Shown here one piece after another: positions 22,136 through 33,916 of a stretch of 64,000 nt of DNA (position 1 is the first letter of the stretch; each line of letters opens with the position of its first letter). A model generated the notes under the pieces. The model searched no databases, was not told the DNA's origin, and was given only the letters and a program-made list of their open reading frames with translations. Source of the stretch: Bolinopsis microptera. Taxonomy: Eukaryota; Ctenophora; Tentaculata; Lobata; Bolinopsidae. The position numbers and the translations under genes were made by a program. The stretch is taken from positions 17,449,142-17,513,141 of the forward strand of contig NC_087076.1 of the NCBI RefSeq assembly GCF_026151205.1, given 5' to 3'.

Positions 22136-24168
22136 TTAAAGGACCAGTTAACTGAAAAATTTGTAGTCTCCAATTTGGCTAAGATTTAAATCAGCTGTGA
22201 CAAACTGGTAAAGAATCGTATCGCCGAAAGAACCAACTCTCTATCGTACGTGTAACGCGTGTTATTGCAATAATAAGCTGTGGCCTCGTGACGTCATAAA
22301 GTCCCTCAGTGCGCGCTTGCATAGCGTAATTTACATTACAAATGTTTATCATCGTCAATAAAACACATGTAACTCACTCAAATTTTAGAATTATGACTAT
22401 TACCCTAGTTCTCCAAAATCCTTATAGTTTTGGCTATCATTCTAACTAAAGGAATAGCTGATTGGATGTACAGTGCTCACGTCATGATTTTAAACAGTGA
22501 TATAGGTTCTTGAACAGTGGCGGGTGAATGTACGGTTAGAAAGTTTCTGCTATTACAACTTATGTCATATGTGATAATTTTGGATTGCTTTCATTGCTTA
22601 ATTACACAAGCAGCTAGGGAGACTGTACCGATTATTTTTGTCCATGAAACTCTAACGAATTTAGAAAGGATCTAGATAAGTAGGAGTTTGTTCAATTCCG
22701 AGAGCAATTATATTTATAGCATATAGCGAAATTTATAACTTTAATCCGCATGTGTCAGCCAGTACAGGAGACAAGAAGTCTGGCTACTTTACGGCCGTTC
22801 CTCTGGGACCATTAGTAGAAGTAGCTTCTATCAGAACAGTGCCGTGGGAACAGAATTCCCGCCAAAATACCCGGTCTCGGGTCTACCAAACAGTAATACT
22901 GTTCGGAGTGTACGGTGTGCAGTGTGTTTTGAATTAGACTTACGGCTTACCTAGTTGTTATCCTAATTGCATTATCATCGGTACATAACATAAATAAACT
23001 ACTGGTAAATACCAAGTGCAAACGTGTTCAGTCAATCGACCCACTGAACAATTATAGAATTTCCAAGACCCTATTATTCTCTGGCCATATATTACGGCAC
23101 GATCGATTGTTAGATGGCTAAACGACCAACGTTATAATCTATACAATTCTAAAACTATGAGCTAGCACTTTAATCTAAAAATACACTTTTAATATTACTC
23201 CTGATTTTTACATTTCACGTAAAACATTGTCGCCACAGGTTGATCATGGACACTAACAGCTTAATTTGAGATAAATGACTTATGAGTTTCTCTAAAGTTA
23301 ACTCTTAAGTTGTGTACTCCAGTCATTTATGGACATTTATGGAAATGAACCTGCAAATGTTCAAATACTCACGAAACTTTGCACAGACCTTCCTGAAGGT
23401 ATGAATAAACGATTTTCGTTTGGAGACATTTTTTTGACCGTGGAGAAAACCCAGGAGGGCCACGCCCATATTGACCCAATAACGTAACCGACCCCTTGCT
23501 TCTGAAGGTCGTAGAGGCTTCAAAATAGGCTTAAACGAAGCCGCATATGCATGTTTATATAGGAGTTATTGAGCAACACATGGCCTAAAATCCTTACTTT
23601 TCGAGAAATTCGCCAAAAACCATTTTGGGCGTGGTGCTGAGCCCATTTTCGATAGGATCGTGATAGAGTCTTTAGACAGGGTGCAAAAGAACCGCAATTA
23701 GCATATTAATATATGACTTACGAACAAACATATGCCTTAAAGTGCTTACTTTTTCAGTTATTGGCGAAAAACTGATTTTCGGTTCCAGAAATCATACAAA
23801 ACTATGGGTATCTGGTAACTTGGGCTATGAAGGCCCTTAAGGTTTTTGAATGTGTGCAAATTGTGCAGAATGGCCATGTTTATATACAACTTATGAAGCA
23901 ACATGTACCCTAAATTACTTACTTTTCGAGTTATTTGGGGGAAAAGATTGTATTATGTCCATTTTCTACCTGTAAAATACAGTCTCACGAGCTCTTCTGC
24001 GCGCGGGAGGGACTTTATGACGTCATCGCCAAAATAATACAAACGCTATTTACACGCGTTAGAGAGCAGTTAGAGATTTAGGAATTTCGACTCGTTGCTT
24101 AGTTTGCTATTTGTCACAATCTGTCAAAATATGAGGATAACTTTTTTTTCAGTTAACTGGTCCTTTAA
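22136..24168. mobile_element. 2.0-kb TTAA-flanked element with terminal inverted repeats
   Basis: The ends AGGACCAGTTAACTGAAAAA (22140) and its complement (ending 24164) are bounded by TTAA at 22136-22139 and 24165-24168. The subterminal DNA is also inverted but diverged: TGACGTCATAAAGTCCCTC near 22289 recurs as its complement near 24010, and both sides carry ACGCGTGT and a GCGCGC stretch. Inside there is only a 61-codon frame (22752-22937). The TTAA target and end structure recall piggyBac-type non-autonomous transposons, but no transposase is present, so the family is inferred. Confidence 0.7.
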
Positions 24169-25096
24169 ATAGACGCTCCTTTTAGAAAAATAATGAAATG
24201 AAAAAATGTATAAAATATGGAAAATTGTTTCAGATAGGTCCCGCCAATTCCTGGTCCCGGCTACTTCAATAGTCAATCAAATTTCTGGTTCTCGATCCTG
24301 GCAAGAAATGTGATCTTGGTTGACCCTTGGTCACAATTTTGGAGCATATATTTCCTCATCACGTACCGTCTCGCTAATCGTATATAAATGGGCCATTGCG
24401 AACATTTGGCAGTTTGGCTGTTCTCTTTCTTAGCTTGATTTCAATAGGGAATATGGGACATTTACACATTTACACATTTTCTACAGTTCTTTAGATATAT
24501 AATATTATTATGCTGATAACTTTTTTATAAATTGGTCATTAGAACTACCGGCACCGTCCGGGAACAAACATGCTTACTAATATCTTATCTATTAGTAACC
24601 GCTCTATATTGTGATACTACTATTTTGCGATACAGATCTCATTAGAAGCATCCAAGAAGCCCGGCCCAGTCCACGGATCAGTAATTTCGCAATATTAAGC
24701 AGTATCACAATATATATTTTTCGTAATACAGTGCTGGTACCTTATTATATTTACGCTATTTGTTATTATTATACCTTATATATCTGTATTATTTGAAAAT
24801 AATAGGTCAAGGTGCACCGTTTAGGCTTATAACTTAGCAATTTTTATATTTGATACTCTTAACTTTGCACTTTGCAGATGGCATACTGTAACTACTTAAT
24901 CGAGAATTGAAAATTTGATTTTTGGAGGCCGATTGAATTGCTTATATATAAAATGTCTTATATTTTTAATTGTTGATTATCCCGGCAAATCACTTCATAT
25001 TTGGAAAATATAGATTTAAAAAATTTGTTTTGGCAATTTTAATTTTTTTTTGAGTATTTGCACTTTCGAAAAAATTCGATTTTTCTTTTTTTAGTG
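24169..25096. other. Non-coding stretch, no feature supported
   Basis: AT-rich sequence with short hairpins (for example ATTGTGATACTACTATTTTGCGATAC near 24610 and a partial complement near 24700). No gene is seen. Confidence 0.35.
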
Positions 25097-25859
25097 TGTC
25101 CTCGTATCCATGTTAGGGAAACATAAGAGCAGACTGAGGCAAGATTATCTAGTTCTCTTCTGTTTCATAGGAGGCTAGACGAAGTATCGGCAGATAAGGT
25201 ATGCACTGAAGAAAGTGAGTCTGTGGATATGGCTACCGATGAGTTGTGACAGGGCAGGGAGCGCAGACATGAGCAAGCTTCTCTTATGGCCATCATTTCA
25301 GCTTGGAAAACGGTGTTGAAGTCATCCAGTGTCTCCATTTGAATGTTGCTAAGGGGACTGCATTATGCCTGGAGAGCTGGAGAAGACCATAAGTGCTGAT
25401 CCTGTTTTGTTGTTGAGGCTGAGCCGTCGGTAAAACAACAGAAGTGGTATCGATCTGTTACCGTCTTGTGAGAGGAGATGAGTTCGTTCATAAGTTCTTC
25501 ATTGGCCAAATTGGCTTTCAACATTGGTGATTGGAGTCTGGAATTTTTCTGACGTGTGATGTCCCAATGTACAATGCTGGGTGTGAGACAATCGGAGTAG
25601 TTAGATGAGTGAGGTTTAAATTTCGTTCTGATGTTGTGAACAAGGTTGAACCTATGATGACCTTGCAGGCGGAAAAGGGTCGAGCAGGAGACTTTCTAAT
25701 TTCGCTTTTGAGTGGCAGGATACCTGTGACGACTTCCATGGTTCTTCTTGACGTGTATTTTGGGTAGTGGACGATTGTGCGACAAGCAAGGGGCTGGACT
25801 TTGGACAGTTTAGCGTTGATGTGTGATTTAATTGCGTAACTGACAAGCAGGAGAATCAT
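25097..25859 (-). mobile_element. Non-LTR retrotransposon remnant (end of RT plus RNase H)
   Basis: On the minus strand, 25859-25518 encodes SKVQPLACRTIVHYPKYTS and MEVVTGILPLKSEI, matching the region after the reverse transcriptase core of Jockey/I-type elements. Further along comes an RNase H domain: CFTDGSAS (first catalytic D, about 25450), FQAEMMAIREAC (catalytic E), ISTDSLSS (catalytic D) and LTWIRG near 25097, where the copy stops. Frameshifts separate the parts and a TGA follows the first segment, so it is dead. It lacks the RT palm motifs and the 5' end. Confidence 0.75.
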
Positions 25860-26650
25860 AAATGATTTGCTATAATACTATTATATAGTTAGTAGTTCCT
25901 TCTAATTTTCTGTCTGCTCGGTTTTAAGCTGACCAACTAAGCCACATCTTTTTATTAGCAGGTTGATTAATTTACTGGAGAATTACACCAATCTTATAAA
26001 AATCTTAGTAAGTTAGTTTTAGACGACGCCACACCTTGATTAATTCAACAAATTCAATGCCATATTCTTGATTAATTTTGGAGAAAAAAAGTACTATAAT
26101 GCCGTACTCACAATCCTCGTAACATCGTGTAAACTCAGTCAACAGATCGTACAACGTCTGAAATTAAATTTTATTAATTCAATTATCTAATACCATATTT
26201 TAAACAAATCAGTCATTTAATATCGGCTCACATAACATATAGTATGAAACGATTTTTAACCACGTGCAGTGCGCGATAACTAGCGTCATCTGGTTGAGGC
26301 ACAATTTTTTCATTACTCAACCGTAACTTTTCGTTTAATATTCAAAGAGTAGAGTTAATGAAACCGTCCAAAACGCTGTGGTTAGCTGCAGGGTAATCAG
26401 CTTTATTGCCTCTTCACAGAGCTTTTCCTCTCTTTGCTTTAGCTTTCATTCGCGCTACTCGACCATTGTTCACTTTCTCCACAGAGTACTCACGCTTAAT
26501 TCTAATTATAACTATTTCCCGGAGGGAAGGGAGACTTTTACTTCAATAAAAATTAATCATCTTTGTTGAAATCAAATTAATTAGGCTTGTCACCCTTCTA
26601 CTTCTCCAGACAATGAAGAGTAATCAGCATAAAAAGCACGAGATTAACCA
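25860..26650. other. Upstream region of the GPCR gene
   Basis: No gene is seen. A good acceptor (TTTTCGTTCAG|GATGAC, 26679-26680) lies just before the second possible GPCR start, so a 5' non-coding exon may sit in this interval. Confidence 0.35.
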
Positions 26651-28109
26651 ATGTTTCCACTTCTAAAGTTTTCGTTCAGGATGACAGCGGGAAATGACGA
26701 GCAAGAAAGGTTGGGAGATATCTGGGTTATCCTCAACACCACCATGCTTATCGTCTCTGCCATTCTATGTTACCTAGGTTACGGCTTCATCTTCAACGTA
26801 ATGAGGGGAGACAAAGTACGAGGAATGGTTAAAACGGAGCAGTGCTGGGGGATCTCACTGGGAGTTTCCGACTTGATGGCAGCAACTCTAACCATCCCCA
26901 TATTCTTTTCCGGGCTGATAATTCAGAGGGATTTCCTGCCGTGGTGGCTGTGTTACATTGTTGGGTTTATTGATAACCTCTATCTGGCAGCCTCTATTTG
27001 GTCTATAGTCATGTGGAGTGTCTGCAGATACATCTTCATCCGGAACCCTCTCAGCCTGAACCATCTCAAGATAACAAAGATCCTGATCTTCTGTGTGTGG
27101 ATCAGCGCAAGTCTCCTGGCTCTATTCCCTCTCGTCTTCTCAATGCCCTACAAGTTCTCTACCTACTCTTTGACATGTTCCAGTGGTAGCCTTCACTACA
27201 ACCTCGCTTTGGGTCTCCTCACCATAGTTCTCTCTCTTTCTGTTATCACCGTCATTTTCTCGCTTACATTCCGCATAACTGCACGCATGGACAGAGCTAA
27301 GAAGATCACATTCCATGGCAATGTGCGATGAGTTACCAGTCCCTTCCCTTCCCAACAAATGTAGGGGTGCACCAAGATCGCTCCGCTTAGTGGAAACTGA
27401 TCACCTGACTCCGAAGAGGACCGTTCCAGTTTTCAGCAGAAGCAGCACTGAGGAGGATGATGAACTGATCTGTACTGACACCGTTAATCCAGGTGAGGGG
27501 GTGGGAGACAGATTCTTCATGAAATCTTGGAGTCAGACTTCAACAATCCTTGAAGAAATCGAGCAGGCAAACATGGTATCACCAAAGCAATGGCACACAG
27601 AGTGTTCCAGAGAAAAGGAGTCTCCCAAAGCATTCGATTGTTCCTCGGCTGAAACGATCTTCTCTGACATGATTTCACCAGTCTTCATCAAATCTCAGCA
27701 GTTCAGATGGACGCCTATGCCACCGGTGACAACTAAAAGACCAGGGATGACAAAGATGCTCAACAAACAGCATAAAGATAAAAAGGAAAGAAAAAAAGCA
27801 TTGACAGGCAGCAGGAGAACTCTGGTGGTACTCACCTGTCTCTTCATCACCCAGGTCATGTCTCTTCTTCCCATTTTCCTCCTCTTCGTACTGGTTCACT
27901 TCAGCGGGGAAGAAAAGTGGGTTCCCAGCCAAAGGATGATAATTCTCATGACAACTCTTATGGTCTGCAACACCGGATTTAATCCCATAATAAGGATCGT
28001 TATAAAACCATCCTACAATGCCATGTTTGTGATGAAAATCACAGATATTTGGGCAGTGATCAGGAGAGTCACTTTCAATGGTAACAATTACTCTGACAGG
28101 TTTTTTTAA
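26651..28109 (+). CDS. Rhodopsin-family (class A) GPCR with a frame break in intracellular loop 3
   Basis: Two overlapping frames make one receptor. 26651-27331 encodes TM1-TM5, and the next frame, open from 27279 to the TAA at 28107-28109, encodes the loop, TM6, TM7 and tail. Landmarks: D2.50 in SLGVSDLMAATL; C3.25 in WWLCYIVG and the loop-2 cysteine in SLTCSSG, which can form the usual disulphide; CRY instead of DRY in WSVCRYIFIRNPL; W4.50; a proline-bearing TM6 (SLLPIFLLF); NPIIR at the NPxxY site. The third intracellular loop is long (about 170 residues) and serine-rich. The break could be a sequencing indel, a pseudogene lesion, or a weak 94-base intron (27323-27416, GTGCGA...CCGAAG), which restores frame. 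The ligand is unknown. M at 26681 is an alternative start. AATAAA lies at 28678. Confidence 0.75.
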
Positions 28110-29159
28110 CCAGGCTTTAATTCTCGAGAAAGTCAAACAGACTGAAGACACTGAGACACAATGCTAAAAGGTGGCTTCCTCGGGCTTCTTCGTGAAATGC
28201 AGCAATGAAATATTACTTCGTGCAACAAGTCACCTGATAACGATTACCATTGCCTTCTTCCCAAGATACTCATGCTGGTGAAATTGGTTCGAGTGTTTTA
28301 TGCGTAGTGTGATTATGAGGGTTAGCCTATTTCAAGTTTGTCCACATAAAATTGACAAAGTGCTCTGACATTTTCTCGCACGGTCAACGTTTTAACTTAC
28401 ACCCAGACGATTAAATGTTGGAACTCCCAATTGTTTCGTCTACATTTGGACCGTTTTAACTAGTAAGTTTAGCTAATTAGTTTTAGCTAGTTAGATGTAT
28501 TCAGATATCACATTTTGAGTCTCCCTGTACAATTAATGGTTGAAAGTCGACTGGGACATTTTTATAAATATAAGCGATGAGTTATCAATGCTAATATTAA
28601 ATTTAAATGTTGTAAAAAAAAGATTCTAAGGCTGCTTTCTAGAATTATTTAAGTGTGATATTTTTTATGTCAATATCAATAAATTTCAATACTTTTATTG
28701 ATGTTTAAAGAATTTGATTAATCTATACCGTATTCTGTTTGATTTCTGTAAAATATGTGATGAATATCTAAAACAAATTTACGTAGATCAACATAATACT
28801 GACGTAGATCAACATAATCCTGAATAATATTTAAATATTTGTATAATGGGTATAATATCGTATATTGATTAAGGCGACTTGGAGCTGAACAGATCAATAT
28901 TTGCACACAAGACCGGACTCGATCAGGACACACATTGTCTGACTCAGGCCTCAGCGAACAAGACTGGACATTTGATCACATATTGCATACCAAATTATAA
29001 ATACCAATTACTATGTAACGCAAAAATGTATTTTCTCGGCATTACATCAAATAAGAAAGAAAAAAGTCTGGTCTGGTCTTGATCTATTCGACAATAAAAA
29101 CAGATTACCCGAAATATAGTGCGTGAATATTTGTATCTCTAATTATTGTGTCAACCTAC
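28110..29159. other. 3' regions of the convergent GPCR and vasohibin genes
   Basis: Contains an AATAAA for the + strand at 28678-28683 and, overlapping in position, a TTTATT at 28694-28699 that is AATAAA on the minus strand. A 19-base stretch (ACGTAGATCAACATAATAC) is nearly duplicated at 28781 and 28803. I looked for the missing last exon of vasohibin here and found none. Confidence 0.4.
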
Positions 29160-30435
29160 ATCATATTTAAGACTCTTATACATGAGCGTGTCTCTGCGGC
29201 TGAGTCCCAGTGCTCCAAACTTTCCGTTGTAGAACACTCCTAGTACTATGTGTCTGTAACAAAATGTGATTTAGCTAAGTGGGAGGAGAGATTGCTCTCT
29301 ATTGGAATTATATCCTTTTACATCCCAAACTCATTTCTTGTTGTACATACCTAAAATAACTTAGTTGAATACTTAAAAACACCAAATTTCGGTTGATAAT
29401 TAATGATCTACAATATAAGATTCTAACTCTAAGGATGATCAAATTTTAAGAAAATACATTGTTTATTTACTTGAATGTGTTATTTTCAAAAGTTGTCTTG
29501 AAAGCTAGAGGGAATCTTTGTACTGATGGTAAATCACTGGTCAAATATCTAACAAATTAAAGTTAAGAAAGTATGTCTTCCAACACGAACATTAAACTTC
29601 CAGGTTTCAATAAGAAACTTTGAATTTTGATCACCAAAACAGAGCACAATCTTCCTAGATTGATATTGTTTATTGTGTATAAAACTGAGTGAGGAAACGG
29701 ATTTTTTAAAACAAAGGATACATTGCTAAAACTACAGCTTCGAGACACTTGATGGGCAAGGACTCTCTTATGATGGACTTGGCTACATCCATCAGTCTAC
29801 ACAAAGGTCTACCCTTCCTGATTTCAAAGAATTGCAACCCCGTGTAATCATATCTAGTGTTATATGTGTTAAGGATTTTATAATATTCTTTCATTGACAG
29901 TGTAAGATAAGATGTTGATTGTTGAACACATCATAATATAGCTCTGCTAAACCACAGTTAGTAGAATAAAACACTTGTATGCAGTCGTCGCTCAATCCAA
30001 ACCCATATCCCTTAAAGCACAACTCACGAAAAGGATACTGTAACTCGGATATGTATTTCTGTATGAGTAGCAGCTTTTCTGGGATAGACTGAGTGTTCTT
30101 AAGGGTAGGAGGTGAGGAGAGAGGTACCTGACATGTATTGTTTTTATGTGTCATATTATGCCAAAAAAGTACTAAAACATGGGCAATAACATCACGATAC
30201 ACCGTGTATTGCGATTACACGGTTGTATTATACATATAATATGTCTTCCATTTAATGACAAACCTACATTGGGAATATCTTGTGAACCTCTTATAGCATG
30301 GGTCATTTTCTTTCCACTCGGATGAAGAGTCTCGGCCCGTTTCCACATTTTGTGCCAAACCTCTGGTGCAAGTGGAAACCCCTCCTTATTAATGAGAACA
30401 CCATCGTCATCGCTTTCCTCTTGCTGCTCACCCAT
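29160..30435 (-). CDS. VASH: Vasohibin family tubulin carboxypeptidase (C-terminal part not found)
   Basis: Five minus-strand exons: 30435-30268, 30127-30039, 29853-29722, 29548-29471 and 29253-29160, phases consistent, 187 codons. Vasohibins remove the C-terminal tyrosine of alpha-tubulin, working with the small partner SVBP. The family signature runs through all exons: NKEGFPL...WHKMWKRAE, IRGSQDIPN, IQKYISELQYDYTGLQFFEI, IKCLEAVVLAIYLTS, KHIVLGVF and GALGLSRRDTLMYK. The catalytic triad of vasohibin-1 (Cys169, His204, Ser221) corresponds to the C in PIKCLEA, the H in KHIVLG and the S in GLSRRD, all present. Two introns use the donor GTATCC. After SLKYD either a GTAGGT donor leads to an exon I could not find, or the frame reads two more codons to TGA. 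Either way the usual roughly 90 following residues of the domain are absent. MGEQQEES is taken as the start; the N-terminus is short for the family. Confidence 0.85.
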
Positions 30436-31185
30436 ACGGGATCTCTAAATTTGAGGACGGGTCAACATACTTACCACAGATATTACAGTTGAAGTCAGAC
30501 ATCATTTACAAAGGCTTTAATTTAAAGTAGACTCCGTTGAGATAAAGTTCTCAACTTTTTATTTTATGATACTCTACAATCAACATTATAGAGTGAAGAA
30601 CTCAAAAAATTGACAAATTATAATAACTGTAACATACTGAATAATACTATTAAAGTCATGATATGAATTATTTTACAAATTACGTCATTTTCAAACAATT
30701 CACGCTCTACAATAGAAGATCAGCAATGGTTAAACATGGACTGATGGTGCAAATTAGATTCTACAATCTAGTAGGTAAAACAGTGTCCGAGAACAAAACA
30801 AATTTGCACCACCTCCCCATGATCATCTATACTAATTTCATTAATCAGATATCATACAATCAGTGTCAACGTTACATAAACAGTACAGTTTAACTCTTTA
30901 TTTTTATTTTCAGTAATTGTTCGACTGGGTATTAATTCTACAAAGGTTTCAGTGTTAAAAACATGAACAAGAAATAAGAATACTAAACACAAGGAGATCT
31001 AAATAAACAATAACTTGTCAAAGGAATGCTCAAATTATTTCCAAATTTAGACAATATGTCAAATCATATGTAACAATTAGTAAAAATTGTAAGGATCAAA
31101 ATTGTTCAACTGCAATCTCCAGCAGGTTATCAATACACTAATCTAATTTAATGCATTGTCTTTCAATTTTCAAACACTGAACACA
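30436..31185. other. Gap between the vasohibin and LRR genes
   Basis: Includes a possible 5' non-coding exon of vasohibin on the minus strand (donor GTAAGT near 30473, acceptor AAATTTAG just before the start exon). The remainder is AT-rich 3' flank of the LRR gene with TTTATT motifs (minus-strand AATAAA) near 30900. No further gene is seen. Confidence 0.35.
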
Positions 31186-31967
31186 CTAATACAATTTATC
31201 ACAGTTCACTCGACTCAAGTGCCTCTTACGCCTTTCCAAGTCTTCTCTGGTTACTCCATCGATAAAGTGCAGACTGGGCACCATTTTAAAGAGCAGCTTT
31301 CGGTACTCAGGAACAGTCCAAACTAGAGGATTATTTCTCAACTTCAGCACTTCAACACAACCAAACCTTGAAATGTCTTTAATGGTGGAAATCTTGTTAC
31401 CAGTTAAATTCAGTATTTTTAATTGAGGGCAGACTGGTAGCTTGGAACAGGATACAAACACATTCAGGGACAGATTCATCTCTTTACACATGGAAATGTG
31501 AATTCACTGAGATCACTTAACCTGTTGTCAACAAGAATCAAAGTTTCACACCTTATCAGCTTTTTCAAGGTGGTATTTAACATTCTACTTTGAAATTGTC
31601 CACCAAGCTCTTGATATGATAAGTTAACTTTGGAAACGTTCTCCCAGTTTTCAATTCTACTTTTGATACTGTTGACTTCCTTTACTTCCCTGGTTGCAGC
31701 ACGTTTCTCCTGCTGGCTGCTAAAGTTATAAATATGGGGCTGGTAGTTAGCACTACTCTCTGGAATCGAATCAAACTCCTTGTCTTTCAGAGAGGGTGTA
31801 GCACGAATTCTGGGACCTTTAAGACGAGGCCCTGTTATTTCCATGTTTTTAAGATCACTCCAGTTAACATGTCGAAACTGGTAGGCAGGAAGTTGTTTGA
31901 AATCAACTGTGGCAACTTTATTAGAGGAATTCTTTGTTATCTTTATATTCGGTTTCACTGCAGACAT
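31186..31967 (-). CDS. Leucine-rich repeat protein with one internal frame break
   Basis: The minus strand encodes a 163-residue frame (31967-31476) followed by an overlapping frame (31491-31186) that finishes the protein with TAG. The first has a basic N-terminal region (GPRLKGPRIRATPSLKDKEF) and then leucine-rich repeats (ETLILVDNRLSDLSEF). The second continues them (MNLSLN, LKILNLTGNKISTI, VEVLKLRNNPLVW) and ends with a YRKLLFKMVPSLHFIDG cap typical of LRR proteins. The repeat spacing of 21-22 residues is kept if one base is added near 31491, so the break looks like a single-base loss or sequence error. A 35-base intron would also restore frame but is unusually short. Total about 250 residues. 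Probably an intracellular scaffold; the specific orthologue is not identified. Confidence 0.7.
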
Positions 31968-32946
31968 ACTGACACTGACAATTAAATTATAAGACTGAGT
32001 TGTTTAATTATATCAGTCAATGATAACCGTGCATCATGAAAAACACAAAAATAACAAAAGATAATCGAATAGCCCCCTTGTCTGAAAACAGCTCCATCAG
32101 TATAGCTGTTGGACGTTGGCTATATGGGTCCAGTACAGCTAGTCAGCCCAACCAATATGTAATTATAAAGAAAAACTCCTTAGTCAAGAACCAGTCCCCG
32201 ACATGTAATGGTGAATAAGGTAGTTTCAAAAACAAAGCTAGTGCACTTGAAGGACAGTTTTAGATTAAACTACCAGTGTCCCAAAAAAGGGGACAGAGTG
32301 ATTCAACGAAACAAGAAATTTTTCAATGAAACAAGAGCATATTTTACAGAATAAAAAGATGTAAAACAATTCATAAAAATATAATGCGCGTTTGGTGTAT
32401 GACTTTTTGTCCTTGACTGTTAGTTTGATTTTGAAGGGACAGGTAACTAACGGGGCAAGGAATGTGTGTGCCTGAAAGCTTTTGTACACACCGAAACGCT
32501 AGTTCAGTTGAGTTTTTAGAGACAAGGCTCATATTAGGATCATAAGAAAATTGTCAGCAGACATTAGGGGTTAGGTTACGTTTATACATTTTGTTACTAT
32601 GGGTTGCAGTCTTGTTGTGACAGAAAGTCTACACTATAGTATGCTTAAGTTTATATTGTTTAGACTTTAGTTTCAGAATATAAAATGCAACTTGAAAAAT
32701 TATGGCCTTTGTATCAATGGTTATAATAAGCTATAAATATCCTAAATTATACAGTGCTAGAATTAAAAATGTCTTTATACTTCATTCTCAAATTGAATCT
32801 TTAAAAATTCAAAAATATACATTAATTTTATTAACAACTTTCTCATACATACTTTACTCACAGGACAAGACTTGGAAAACACTAGACTAGGCAGAGGCGG
32901 CTCGTGCGAGCTGGCTGGCAGTTTTGTTGGGTGTCCTATCGCGAAT
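31968..32946. other. Non-coding stretch, no feature supported
   Basis: Only short open frames without splice support. Confidence 0.35.
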
Positions 32947-32955
32947 CAACGGACT

Positions 32956-33008
32956 GGGGGGGGGGGGGGGGGCCGCCCCAAGCTCCCCCCCCCCCCCCCC
33001 CCCCCCCC
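32956..33008. repeat. G17 tract facing a C24 tract
   Basis: Seventeen G (32956-32972) are followed after 12 bases (CCGCCCCAAGCT) by twenty-four C (32985-33008). Together they can form a strong hairpin, or a G-quadruplex opposite an i-motif. Confidence 0.9.
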
Positions 33009-33543
33009 AAACTACTGATGTCTATTCACTGATGACAGCATACAATACCATTACCATAGCAGAGGCATAATTAATTGAATTATTCCAATATTTAGCTAAG
33101 TTTTCATGCTGTCTGCCAACACGAAGATCATATTGTGATGTGTAGCACTGTATTTTGGATAACAACATTATTCAGCTGGAAACCTCACATCAGTATACGC
33201 TGTGATCCTATCGAAGCTTTAAAAATTGTAATCAGTTTGGCAGATTACAGATTATGGAGCAGCTATTAAATAGGCTTATAAATATTATTATATTATGATT
33301 GTAAAATAAAGGATAAAATTTTAAATTTGTTTCACTAAAAAATTTGTTTCACTATTTTTGGAATGAACAGATCGGGTCTACATCTGGTGTCAAACAGTAG
33401 ATGTTGTAAGAGTAGTATTTAAATATTAAGAATCTCTGCAGTTGATCTTTTCTTCCGGAGAAATTTAGACCATACTGGAACAAACCTCCTCCCGATGTCA
33501 AAAAGAGATGTGAGTCAGATCTAAGTTTTAGTTAAAAATAAGC

Positions 33544-33916
33544 GCTCCTACTAAATCGCTCGCCCAAATTTTAAGAAAATTCTTGTGAAAAGGCCCTTTG
33601 GGCATGAAAGTGATCTGGATCGGTGTATTTTTGGACGCTGATTCCGAATCACCCCCCCATGACGTAGGGTTAAAATGCTTCCCTGGAGAGTTATGGGCAA
33701 AAACCGTTTTGGTCACGTGACAGGCTAGTAAAATACGAATTCGATTGTTTAGGGCCCGGGTTAGGGTTAGGGTTGTGGTAAGGGTTATGGTTAGCTTTGG
33801 GGTTATGGTTAGGGTTAGGGTTGGGATTAGGGTTTATGTAAAACCGTTTTGTACGGCTGCAAAACCATAAAAACCAAAGTCACGTGAAATTTTTGGGCGA
33901 GCGAATTAGTAAAAGC
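33544..33916. mobile_element. MITE nested in the 1.3-kb element
   Basis: The ends CTCCTACTAAATCGCTCGCC and the complement of GGGCGAGCGAATTAGTAAAAGCC form imperfect terminal inverted repeats of about 25 bases. Inside are paired AAAACCGTTTTG stretches, TCACGTGA sites and a TTAGGG-like tract. Confidence 0.6.
33757..33835 (+). repeat. Degenerate TTAGGG-like tract
   Basis: GGGTTAGGGTTAGGGTTGTG is followed by further variants (GGTTAGCTTTGGGG, GGTTAGGGTTAGGGTTGGGA). These resemble animal telomere repeats but are short, degenerate and internal to a MITE. Confidence 0.7.

Noticed and set aside
27675..28151. 158-codon minus-strand frame
   Set aside because: It is antisense to the GPCR C-terminal half.
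29563..29748. 61-codon minus-strand frame within vasohibin
   Set aside because: It falls in the intron between 29722 and 29548; the correct exons match the family without it.
33757..33835. True telomere or chromosome end
   Set aside because: The TTAGGG units are few and degenerate, and lie inside a MITE flanked by ordinary sequence.
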